NCBI GenBank assembly: GCA_016290835.1
Contig: JAEEVG010000028.1
Span: 1 to 32,203, forward strand
Source: Bacteroidales bacterium
Lineage (GTDB): Bacteria; Bacteroidota; Bacteroidia; Bacteroidales; UBA932
Direction: 5' to 3'
Length of the DNA stretch: 32,203 bases
Part shown: positions 1 through 10,523 of the stretch, piece after piece
Layout: every line of letters starts with the position of its first letter
Position numbering within the stretch: position 1 is the first letter of the stretch
The notes under the pieces: model-generated
The model's database searches: none
What the model was told of the DNA's origin: nothing
Seen by the model: the letters and a program-made list of their open reading frames with translations, nothing else
Program-made: the position numbers and the translations under genes

Positions 1-81
1 TTTGTCCGCTCGCAGCGGGAGGCGCATCGCCCCGAAACCGAGCGCGGAGATCCGCTCGCCCTGGAAGTCGTGGTAGATCAT
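1..81 (-). CDS. Aldo/keto reductase, N-terminal fragment
   Basis: The first 27 codons of a gene that leaves the window at position 1. The peptide begins MIYHDFQGERIS and continues with LGFGAMRLP. This LGxGxMRLP block is the first strand and loop of the NADPH-dependent aldo/keto reductase TIM barrel, especially the group of larger bacterial reductases often carrying a C-terminal 4Fe-4S domain. The ATG overlaps the stop codon of the upstream DUF389 gene (ATGA, 4 bases), so the two genes are probably cotranscribed and translationally coupled. Substrate and presence of the iron-sulfur domain cannot be judged from 27 residues. Confidence 0.75.
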   Translation of the reverse strand, partial: MIYHDFQGERISALGFGAMRLPLRADK

Positions 82-1427
82 TTTCGTTCGCTGTTCACGA
101 TGACATCGACTTCTTCCACCCCGAGCCGCACCTGCAGCCAGTTGCGGATGCGCAGACGGTCGGCTTCCTTGACCGACCGGGCAGTCTGGAGAATGGCTAC
201 GATGATCTCCTTGCCGCCCTGGTCGTCGGCCTGGACGCGCTGGCCGCGGGTGAGCGTGACACTGCGGATACCATCGTACTGGGCCGCGAGTTCCCGGGTG
301 AGCAGCTCCGTGGGGAGCTCCCGGTTCTTGTATTTCTGAAGCTCGCCGGAGAGTTCCTGCAGCTTCTGTTCGAGTTCGTTGACCTGCTGGTTGTGGCCGT
401 CGATGATGCCCCGGATGAGCTCCGACTCGGACAACTGCTCGAATTGGAAGGCGGCGTCTTCGTGGATGGTGATCTGGCTGCGGGTGATGCCGGCCTCTTC
501 GGCTTCCAGGAAAAGCCGTTCACGGGAGATGGCTTCCATCTTTTCTCCTGCCATATACAGGTCGACCGTCGGGGGGTTGGCCTCCACGTCGGTTTTGTAG
601 TCGTAGATATAGCTCTTGCCGAGATTCTTGTTCTGCTGGACGAGCCGCTCGACATTCCGCTGGAAATTGTTGTCCTGGATCATCTGGATGGCGGAGAGTA
701 CGCTCGGGACGAGCAGGGCGATGATGATGACGGCGCTCCAGCGGGTGTCGCGCCGGCGGCGGGCCTCATCCGCGGCGAAGGCGGAGGGGAAATGCAGGTA
801 TTTGACCGTGACCACGGTGGCCATGGTGATGAAGACGGTGTTGATGAGGAAGAGGTAGAAGGCGCCCAGGATGAAGCGGGGCTCCAGGTGGGCGATGCCG
901 TAGCCGACGGTGCAGAGCGGGGGCATCAGGGCGGTGGCGATGGCCACGCCCGGAATCACGGTGCCGCCTCTTTCCCTGCGTGAATTCTCGAGGATGCCCG
1001 CAAAGCCGCCGAACAGGGCGATCAGCACGTCGTAGAGGGTCGGGTTGGTGCGGGCGAGCAACTCGGTCTGCTTCTCCAGCTGGAGAGGGGAAATCAGGTA
1101 GAATAGCGTGGAAGCCAGGATGCTGATGAGGACCATCACCACGAAATTCTTGACAGATTCCTTGACAAGGGCCGTGTCATTGGTGCCCAGGCCGAGGCCG
1201 AAGCCCAGGATCGGACCCATCACCGGGGAAATGAGCATCGCACCGATAATCACCGGGATAGAGTTGAGGTTGAGCCCCACCGAGGCGATGATGATGGCGC
1301 AGGCCAGGATGAAGACATTGGGTCCGCGGAAGGCAATTCCGGCACGGATGCGGGCCTCTGCGGCCTGCACATCCACGTGGTCCTTCATATTGACCAGCGA
1401 GCGGAAAAAGCGGGAGATTCTGTTCAT
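78..1427 (-). CDS. DUF389 family integral membrane protein (TIGR00341-like)
   Basis: A 449-residue membrane protein of the uncharacterised DUF389 hydrophobic family. After a short basic N-terminus, residues about 35-80 hold two hydrophobic helices with the typical stretch containing GLNLNSIPVIIGAMLISPVM and GPILGFGLGLG. Further helices follow around residues 95-115, 160-210 and 230-250. The C-terminal 200 residues are soluble and include a heptad-like helix near residues 345-370 (NELEQKLQELSGELQKY), probably a coiled coil. Such longer, C-terminally extended DUF389 proteins are common in Bacteroidota, and no transport or enzyme activity is established. A strong promoter lies directly upstream (1449-1479), so it starts its own transcript, and the aldo/keto reductase is the next gene. 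Start chosen as the only ATG just downstream of the -7 box. Confidence 0.85.
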   Translation of the reverse strand: MNRISRFFRSLVNMKDHVDVQAAEARIRAGIAFRGPNVFILACAIIIASVGLNLNSIPVIIGAMLISPVMGPILGFGLGLGTNDTALVKESVKNFVVMVLISILASTLFYLISPLQLEKQTELLARTNPTLYDVLIALFGGFAGILENSRRERGGTVIPGVAIATALMPPLCTVGYGIAHLEPRFILGAFYLFLINTVFITMATVVTVKYLHFPSAFAADEARRRRDTRWSAVIIIALLVPSVLSAIQMIQDNNFQRNVERLVQQNKNLGKSYIYDYKTDVEANPPTVDLYMAGEKMEAISRERLFLEAEEAGITRSQITIHEDAAFQFEQLSESELIRGIIDGHNQQVNELEQKLQELSGELQKYKNRELPTELLTRELAAQYDGIRSVTLTRGQRVQADDQGGKEIIVAILQTARSVKEADRLRIRNWLQVRLGVEEVDVIVNSERK

Positions 1428-1448
1428 TCCATTCTAACCTTCAAAGGA

Positions 1449-1479
1449 CAAATATACTACAAAAATGCCGCGATGCAAA
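1449..1479 (-). promoter_or_regulatory. Bacteroidota-type promoter for the DUF389 gene
   Basis: On the minus strand a -33 TTTG (1479-1476) is followed by exactly 19 bases and then TATATTTG (1456-1449), matching the Bacteroidota consensus TTTG-N19-TAnnTTTG. Transcription would start near 1442, leaving a leader of roughly 15 bases before the ATG at 1427. The -33 box touches the stop codon of the upstream kinase gene. Confidence 0.75.
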
Positions 1480-1480
1480 A

Positions 1481-2419
1481 TTAGGGCAGGAAGTCGGGGT
1501 CCACGTAGTTCTGCAGGCTCGTGCAGACGCTCGCCGAAAAACGCATCGCCACGGGGACGAGCCGGGTCCAGTCTTCCTCCGACAGCTGCTCCAGGCGCTC
1601 CCGGGTAAAGCCTTCCCGGACCAGGGCGTAGAGGATGCCCGCATTGAAATTGTCCCCGGCCCCGATGGTGGAGAGGACCTCCGCCACGGGCGGGACGGGG
1701 AAGACGGCGTGCACCCCCGGCGAGAAGACGGTCGCCGGCTGTGCGCCCCGCGTGCAGATGTAGTTGGGGCAGAGCGGGGCGATGCGCTCCCGGTACGCCC
1801 GCTCGGGGTCGGTCTCGCCCCAGAGCGCTTCGATGTCCTCGTCCGAGGCGCGCACGATATCGCTCAAGGCGATGTTCTTTGCGACCGTCTCCGGGTCCGC
1901 CGGATGGTTCTTGCGGAAATTGATGTCGTAATAGACGATGGCGCCCGCCGCGCGCGCCTGCCGCGCCAGTTCGCGGGTCTGGGGTCCGGTGGCCGGGCTG
2001 ACGGCGAAGAACGAGCCGAAGAGCATCAGGTCCTCCGCGCGGAAGGTGATCTGCGGGGTCCGGAAAGGCGGCAGGCCCTTGTCCCGGAAAAATTCATAGC
2101 GGGCGTTGTTGTCCGCGTCCAGCAGGGCCATCGAGACGGTGCTCTGCCCGTGGTCCCGCTGGATGCAGGCGGTCTCCAGCCGGTTCTGCCCCATGAAATC
2201 CGTGATGATGTCCGCCACGGGGTCGTCGCCGGTCTGGGAGGCCATCAGCAGCCGGACCGTGGGGTTCAGGCGCCCCGCGGTGCGGCCCAGGGACACCATG
2301 GCGTTGAAGACGGAGCCGCCGGGCACGGCCGCCTGCGGCTGGTTGTTCTTGAAAACGATGTCCAGCACCGTTTCTCCGATGCCGACGATCTTCCTTCCGG
2401 GGATGGGAATAGCGTTCAT
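1481..2419 (-). CDS. PfkB-family carbohydrate kinase (fructokinase-like)
   Basis: A cytoplasmic sugar kinase of the PfkB/ribokinase superfamily, 312 residues, full length for the family. The N-terminal strand reads KIVGIGETVLDIVF, followed by the substrate-binding GGSVFN loop at about residues 34-39. The C-terminal signature is IGAGDNFNAG, with the catalytic base Asp at residue 256. It would phosphorylate a monosaccharide with ATP. Overall the sequence looks like bacterial fructokinases, but the sugar is not certain. Its ATG overlaps the stop of the AraC gene by 4 bases, so regulator and kinase form one transcript diverging from the sugar transporter and galactosidase operon. This suggests that it acts on a sugar released or imported by that operon. 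No classical galactose (Leloir) enzyme is encoded in the window. Confidence 0.85.
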   Translation of the reverse strand: MNAIPIPGRKIVGIGETVLDIVFKNNQPQAAVPGGSVFNAMVSLGRTAGRLNPTVRLLMASQTGDDPVADIITDFMGQNRLETACIQRDHGQSTVSMALLDADNNARYEFFRDKGLPPFRTPQITFRAEDLMLFGSFFAVSPATGPQTRELARQARAAGAIVYYDINFRKNHPADPETVAKNIALSDIVRASDEDIEALWGETDPERAYRERIAPLCPNYICTRGAQPATVFSPGVHAVFPVPPVAEVLSTIGAGDNFNAGILYALVREGFTRERLEQLSEEDWTRLVPVAMRFSASVCTSLQNYVDPDFLP

Positions 2420-3306
2420 ATTTGTTTCTTACCTTGGCGGCGCCACTCCGAGGGGGAGAGGCCGGTGCGTTTGTGGAACAGGCGGGAGAAGTAGTAGGGG
2501 TCCTCGATGCCGACCTTCTGGCAGATCTGGTTGACCCGCAGGTCGGTGGTCTCGAAGAGCTGCATCGCGTTCTGGATGCGGAGTTCCTGGAGGTAGGCGA
2601 TGGGGGTCATGCCGGTGTGCTGCTTGAAGACGGCGTTGCAGCGGGCGGGGGAGAAGCCGGTGAAGCGGCAGAGGTCCTCCAGGCAGATGTGCTGCTCGAG
2701 GCGCTCCTGCATATAGTCGCGGCAGCGCTCGATGATGCCCAGGCCGCCGCCGAACTGCCGGGGCGTGAAGCCGGCCTGCAGGTAGCGGAAGGTCCCGAGG
2801 AAATGGTAGAGGGTGGCGCAGGCGTAGCGCAACTGCGCGTCGCCGAAACCGGTCTCGACGGCGAGGTAGAGTTCTTCGAAAAGGGAAGTGCGGCCCGTGA
2901 CCCGGGCGTGGTCCGGGTCGGCCATCGAAAAGACCCGGTCGAGGCCGTCGGCGAAATAGGGGGCCAGTTCGCCTTTGAAATGCACCCAGTACAGGGTCCA
3001 GGGATCCTTCTCGTCGGCCCCATAGGCGTGGGGCTGCCCTGCGGGAATGATGAAAGATTGTCCGGGCCCCAGGACGTGGGTGCCGCCCCGGTACTCCACC
3101 CAGCCTTTGCCGTCCGTGCAATAGAGCAGGATCCACGCGTCGCAACCTTCCGGCCGCTGCCGGTAGTGATGCCGGGCGTGGGGGAAGTGCCCGATGTCGG
3201 TCAGGTAGAGCCGGGAGGTGAAAGGGTTGCTCCCCAGGGCCTCCGTGACGGGGGGCGGGAGTACGATCATCCGGCTGCCTGTAAATCCATCTTTAAGTCG
3301 AAGCAT
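2416..3306 (-). CDS. AraC-family transcriptional regulator
   Basis: A 296-residue AraC/XylS-type regulator. The N-terminal half is a cupin-like ligand-binding domain: a run with LLYCTDGKGWVEYRG, then GPGQSFIIPAGQPHAY, then the conserved WTLYWVHFKG. The C-terminal ~100 residues carry two helix-turn-helix units, the first around LEDLCRFTGFSPARCNAVFK and the second around VNQICQKVGIEDPYYFSRLF, ending GLSPSEWRR. The layout is that of AraC-type sugar sensors. The start is set at the ATG at 3306. A TTG nine codons upstream lies inside the -7 promoter box and cannot be on the transcript. It is cotranscribed with the PfkB kinase (4-base overlap) and diverges from the sugar porter operon, which it probably controls; that link is inferred from position. 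Confidence 0.9.
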   Translation of the reverse strand: MLRLKDGFTGSRMIVLPPPVTEALGSNPFTSRLYLTDIGHFPHARHHYRQRPEGCDAWILLYCTDGKGWVEYRGGTHVLGPGQSFIIPAGQPHAYGADEKDPWTLYWVHFKGELAPYFADGLDRVFSMADPDHARVTGRTSLFEELYLAVETGFGDAQLRYACATLYHFLGTFRYLQAGFTPRQFGGGLGIIERCRDYMQERLEQHICLEDLCRFTGFSPARCNAVFKQHTGMTPIAYLQELRIQNAMQLFETTDLRVNQICQKVGIEDPYYFSRLFHKRTGLSPSEWRRQGKKQI

Positions 3307-3330
3307 AGGTGTAAAGGTTATTGATAACCA

Positions 3331-3365
3331 CAAATATAAGGAATTTCTCCGGAAGATGAAACAAA
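3331..3365 (-). promoter_or_regulatory. Probable promoter of the araC-pfkB transcript
   Basis: The minus strand has TATATTTG (3338-3331), a match to the Bacteroidota -7 box TAnnTTTG. A TTTG at 3365-3362 lies 23 bases upstream, longer than the usual 19, so the -33 match is weak. The predicted start of transcription is about 20 bases before the ATG at 3306. An imperfect palindrome TCTCCGGAAGA (3346-3356) lies between the two boxes. Confidence 0.5.
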
Positions 3366-3406
3366 GATTTTATCCATCTTTTTTGTTACAAAGTCTATTC
3401 TTTTTG

Positions 3407-3428
3407 GCTTCCAGGAAGCGTAACTTTG
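3407..3428 (+). promoter_or_regulatory. Probable promoter of the sugar porter operon with a palindromic operator candidate
   Basis: TAACTTTG at 3421-3428 matches the Bacteroidota -7 box and lies 16 bases before the MFS start codon. No TTTG lies 19 bases upstream, which would fit an activator-dependent promoter. A perfect palindrome GCTTCC-A-GGAAGC (3407-3419) ends one base before the -7 box. That is a plausible regulator site, though AraC proteins usually bind direct repeats. The -7 call rests on the motif; the operator call is inference. Confidence 0.5.
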
Positions 3429-3444
3429 CATAAACACTTGAATT

Positions 3445-4812
3445 ATGACCACCTACAACAAAAGATTCATCTATTTCATCTGCCTCGTTTCCGCGATGGG
3501 CGGCCTGCTGTTCGGCTACGACTGGGTCGTGATCGGCGGGGCGGTCAAGTTCTATGAGCAATTCTTCGGCCTGGGCGGCAGCCCGGTCCTGCAGGGCATC
3601 GCCACGAGCGCGGCCCTGGTGGGCTGTATGTTCGGCGCCCTGACCGCCGGGGCCCTGGCCGATCGCTACGGCCGCAAGCCCCTGCTCGTCACCGCGGCCG
3701 TGCTCTTTACCCTGAGTGCCATCGCCACGGGCTTGTTCAACGTTTTCGGCTGGTTCTGCGCGGCCCGTCTGCTGGGCGGCGTGGGCATCGGCCTGGCGTC
3801 GGCCATTTCCCCGATGTACATCGCCGAGGTGTCGCCCGCGGACGTGCGCGGACGCCTGGTGAGCCTGAACCAGATGACCATCGTGCTGGGTATCCTGGCG
3901 GCGCAGATCGCCAACTGGGCCATTGCCCGGCCGGATATCGGCGGGCAGATCGATCCCTGGAATATCGAGATGGGCTGGAGATGGATGTTCTGGGCCGAGA
4001 CCGTACCGGCCGCGGCCTTCCTGGTGATGGCCTTCTTCATCCCGGAGAGCCCGCGCTGGACGGCGCTGAAGGGGCTGCGCGAGCAAGCCCTCGCCGTGCT
4101 CGGGCGCATCGGCGGGCAGGCTTATGCCGAGAATGAACTGAGCGCCATTGCGGCCTCCGTGGCGGATGTCCCGGAGCACAAGGCCGGCCTGAAGGAACTC
4201 TTCCGCAAGCGCTATGCGCACATTCTTTTCCTGGGCATCTTCATCGCCGTGTTCCAGCAGTGGTGTGGCACCAACGTGATCTTCATCTACGCGCAGGATG
4301 TCTTCGCCGGGGCGGGCTATACCGTCAGCGAGGCCTTCCTGAACATCGTCGTGACGGGCGTGGCGAACGTGATCTTCACCATCGTGGCCCTGCAGGTCGT
4401 GGACCGCTGGGGCCGCCGCAGCCTGATGCTGCTCGGCTCGGGCGGGCTCGCGCTCATCTATTGCGTGATGGGGCTCTGCTTCCGCGCGGGGGTCACGGGT
4501 ATCGTGATGGTGATCCTGACGGTCCTGGCCATCGCCTGCTATGCGATGACCCTGGCGCCGGTCACCTGGGTGCTCCTGTCCGAAATCTTTCCCAACCGCG
4601 TGCGCGGCATCGCGATGGCGGTCTGCACCTTCGCCCTGTGGGTGGGCAGCTGCACGCTGACCTTCGCCTTCCCGTCGATGAATGCTTCGCTGGGCTGCAG
4701 CGGCAGTTTCCTCATCTACGCCGGCATCTGCCTGCTCGGCTTCCTGGTTTTCCTGAAGGCCTGCCCGGAGACCAAGGGCAAGAGCCTCGAACAACTCGAA
4801 AACGAACTGTAA
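3445..4812 (+). CDS. MFS sugar porter (XylE/GalP-type sugar:H+ symporter)
   Basis: An inner-membrane sugar transporter of the Major Facilitator Superfamily sugar porter family, 455 residues with 12 predicted membrane spans, a normal size. Family signatures are all present: GGLLFGYDWVVIGGA in helix 1, DRYGRKPLL between helices 2 and 3, PESPRW before the central loop, the helix 7 block with FQQWCGTNVIFIYA, DRWGRR between helices 8 and 9, and PETKGKSLEQLE at the C-terminus. It should import a monosaccharide, probably hexose or pentose, with a proton. It is the first gene of a four-gene plus-strand operon; the next gene starts 4 bases after its stop. In this context the likely cargo is galactose released by the galactosidases, an inference from neighbours. 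Confidence 0.92.
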   Translation: MTTYNKRFIYFICLVSAMGGLLFGYDWVVIGGAVKFYEQFFGLGGSPVLQGIATSAALVGCMFGALTAGALADRYGRKPLLVTAAVLFTLSAIATGLFNVFGWFCAARLLGGVGIGLASAISPMYIAEVSPADVRGRLVSLNQMTIVLGILAAQIANWAIARPDIGGQIDPWNIEMGWRWMFWAETVPAAAFLVMAFFIPESPRWTALKGLREQALAVLGRIGGQAYAENELSAIAASVADVPEHKAGLKELFRKRYAHILFLGIFIAVFQQWCGTNVIFIYAQDVFAGAGYTVSEAFLNIVVTGVANVIFTIVALQVVDRWGRRSLMLLGSGGLALIYCVMGLCFRAGVTGIVMVILTVLAIACYAMTLAPVTWVLLSEIFPNRVRGIAMAVCTFALWVGSCTLTFAFPSMNASLGCSGSFLIYAGICLLGFLVFLKACPETKGKSLEQLENEL

Positions 4813-4816
4813 CCCC

Positions 4817-8080
<3,264 letters not shown>

Positions 8081-8105
8081 TAAACCACCTGAATAACACT
8101 TGGTT

Positions 8106-10514
8106 ATGAGAAAATATCTGAGCTTCCTTTCCGCCCTCTGCCTGCTGGCGGGCACCGGCTGCTTCGGCGCACCCCGCACGGTGAGCGATTTCAATTTCGA
8201 CTGGCGTTTCAATCTCGGAGACGACCCGGCGTGGTCGGCCCAGGCTTTTGACGACGGCGCCTGGCGCGCCCTGCACCTGCCGCACGACTGGAGCATCGAA
8301 GGGGAATTCTCTGCCACGAACCCCGCCGGCGTCAACGGCGGCGCCCTCCCGGGCGGAATCGGCTGGTACCGCAAGCATTTCCGCACCCCGGATGCAGGCC
8401 GCGTGGCCCTGGAATTCGACGGCGTGTATATGAACAGCACCATCTGGGTGAACGGCCGCGAGGCCGGGGGACGGCCCTACGGCTACAGTTCCTTCGACCT
8501 GGACATCACCCCGCTGCTGAACCCCGTGGGGCAGGACAACGTCATCGCCGTGCGGGTGGACAATTCCATCCAGCCCAGCGGCCGCTGGTACACCGGCTGC
8601 GGCATCTACCGCAATGTCCGCCTGGTCTGCACCGGCAAAGAGCGCGTGGCCTGGGGCGGTGTATATGTGACCACCCCGGAAATCTCCGATCAGCAGGCGT
8701 CCGTGCTGGTCCGGACGGACGTGAACGCCCCGGAAGGGACGCCGTTCGCCGTCTCCCACCGCATCCTGGACGCCCGCGGGCGGGTTGTCGCCAAGGGAAC
8801 GGACGGGGAGACCATCCTCATCCCCAACCCGCATCGCTGGGACATCACCGATCCCTATCTGTATAGTGTCGAGACCACCCTGAAAGTGGGCGGGAAGGTG
8901 ACCGACCGGGTCACGACCCGCTTCGGCATCCGCAGCACCGAATGGGATGCCGACAAGGGCTTCCTGCTCAACGGGCGGGTCGTCAAACTGTATGGCGTCT
9001 GCCTGCATCACGACCTGGGCTGCATCGGCACCGCCGTGCACCACCGGGCCCTGGAGCGCCAGCTGGACATCCTGATGGCGGCGGGAGTCAATGCCATCCG
9101 CACCGCCCACAATCCGCCTACCCCGGACCTGCTCGACCTCTGCGACGAGCGGGGCCTGCTGGTGATGGACGAGGCCTTCGACGAATGGCGTTCCGGCAAG
9201 ACCCGCGGCGGCTACGGCCGTTTCTTCGACGCGTGGTATGAGCGTGACCTGACGGACCTGGTGCGCCGCGACCGCAATCACCCCAGCGTCATTCTCTGGA
9301 GCATTGCCAACGAGATCTCCGAACAGGGTGGACGCACCCCGGAGGCTAACGAGGCCAACCGGGCCCTCGCCCGCCACATCGCCGACGTCATCCGGGCCCA
9401 GGATGCCACCCGCGCCATCACTTGCGGCGGACACCAGCTCTCCAGCACCAACAACCTCTATACGAGCGGCGCGCTGGATGTCATCGGGCTCAACTACCGC
9501 CCTCACGGCTACGACTCGCTGCGCGTGTGGTTCCCGGGCATGCCCATCGTGGCTTCCGAGACCGTTTCCGCGCAGAACAGCCGCGGCATCTACTACCAGC
9601 CCTCCACGGGCATCCGGATCGCCGGCTGGTCCCCTTTCGCCGGCGTTCCCCGGCCGAGCGAGGAGGAAATGAAGGGAACGATCCCCAACCAGTGCACCGC
9701 CTACGACAACTGCCGTTCGGTCTGGAGCGTGACTGACACGCACCAGAACGCCTGGATCCCCGTGCGGGACCGCGATTACGTGGCCGGCACCTTCGTCTGG
9801 ACCGGTTTCGACTACCTGGGCGAGCCCACCGCCTTCGGCTGGCCGTCCCGCAGTTCGTATTTCGGCTTCGTGGACCTGGCGGGCTTCCCCAAAGATCCTT
9901 ACTATATGTACCAGTCCGAGTGGACGAAGGAGACGATGATCCACCTGCTGCCGCATTGGAACTGGACCCCTGGCGAGAAGATCGACGTCTGGGTCTATTA
10001 CAACAACGCCGACGAGGTGGAACTCTTCCTCAATGGCAAGTCCCTGGGCCGCAGCGCCAAGACCCTTGACCGCCTGCACGCTTTCTGGCCGGAAGTCCGC
10101 TTCGAGGCCGGGAAGATCGAGGCCGTCTCCTACAAGAACGGGGTAGAAGTGGCCCGCGACGTGCGTGAGACCGCCGGTCCGGCGGCCGCCCTGCGGCTCA
10201 CCCCCGACCGGAGCCGGATTGCCGCCGACGGCTACGACCTCAGCTATATCACCGTGGAGGCCGTGGACGAGGCCGGGCGGCCCGTCCCGACCGCCGACCT
10301 GATGTTGAACTTCCGCGTGGAAGGCGCGGGCGAACTCTTCGGCGTGGACAACGGCAACGCCGCCGACATCCTCTGCCTGAAGGGTTCGCAGAAAGCCCTC
10401 TTCAGCGGCAAGGCCCTCGCCGTCGTGCGTTCCTTCCGCGGACAGAAAGGCAAGGCCACCCTGACCGTCTCCAGCGAAGTCGGAGATGCCTCCGTCGACA
10501 TCACCATCCGATAA
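8106..10514 (+). CDS. Glycoside hydrolase family 2, beta-galactosidase-type, secreted
   Basis: An 802-residue exported GH2 enzyme that cleaves terminal beta-linked sugars, most likely beta-galactose. The N-terminus MRKYLSFLSALCLLAGTGCF is a signal peptide; the Cys is only a weak lipobox. Domains in order are the sugar-binding jelly roll (about 25-165), an Ig-like domain (about 170-265), the TIM barrel (about 270-570), a DUF4982-type domain (about 610-680) and a C-terminal Ig-like GH2 domain. The acid/base is Glu403 in WSIANE and the nucleophile Glu485 in IVASET. The RTAHNPPTPDLLDLCDE segment is the usual GH2 barrel strand. The ATG at 8106 is preferred over an in-frame TTG two codons earlier. 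It belongs to the porter operon and lies 9 bases before the GH35 gene. The exact substrate is not determined. Confidence 0.92.
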   Translation: MRKYLSFLSALCLLAGTGCFGAPRTVSDFNFDWRFNLGDDPAWSAQAFDDGAWRALHLPHDWSIEGEFSATNPAGVNGGALPGGIGWYRKHFRTPDAGRVALEFDGVYMNSTIWVNGREAGGRPYGYSSFDLDITPLLNPVGQDNVIAVRVDNSIQPSGRWYTGCGIYRNVRLVCTGKERVAWGGVYVTTPEISDQQASVLVRTDVNAPEGTPFAVSHRILDARGRVVAKGTDGETILIPNPHRWDITDPYLYSVETTLKVGGKVTDRVTTRFGIRSTEWDADKGFLLNGRVVKLYGVCLHHDLGCIGTAVHHRALERQLDILMAAGVNAIRTAHNPPTPDLLDLCDERGLLVMDEAFDEWRSGKTRGGYGRFFDAWYERDLTDLVRRDRNHPSVILWSIANEISEQGGRTPEANEANRALARHIADVIRAQDATRAITCGGHQLSSTNNLYTSGALDVIGLNYRPHGYDSLRVWFPGMPIVASETVSAQNSRGIYYQPSTGIRIAGWSPFAGVPRPSEEEMKGTIPNQCTAYDNCRSVWSVTDTHQNAWIPVRDRDYVAGTFVWTGFDYLGEPTAFGWPSRSSYFGFVDLAGFPKDPYYMYQSEWTKETMIHLLPHWNWTPGEKIDVWVYYNNADEVELFLNGKSLGRSAKTLDRLHAFWPEVRFEAGKIEAVSYKNGVEVARDVRETAGPAAALRLTPDRSRIAADGYDLSYITVEAVDEAGRPVPTADLMLNFRVEGAGELFGVDNGNAADILCLKGSQKALFSGKALAVVRSFRGQKGKATLTVSSEVGDASVDITIR

Positions 10515-10523
10515 AGCCTGCCG

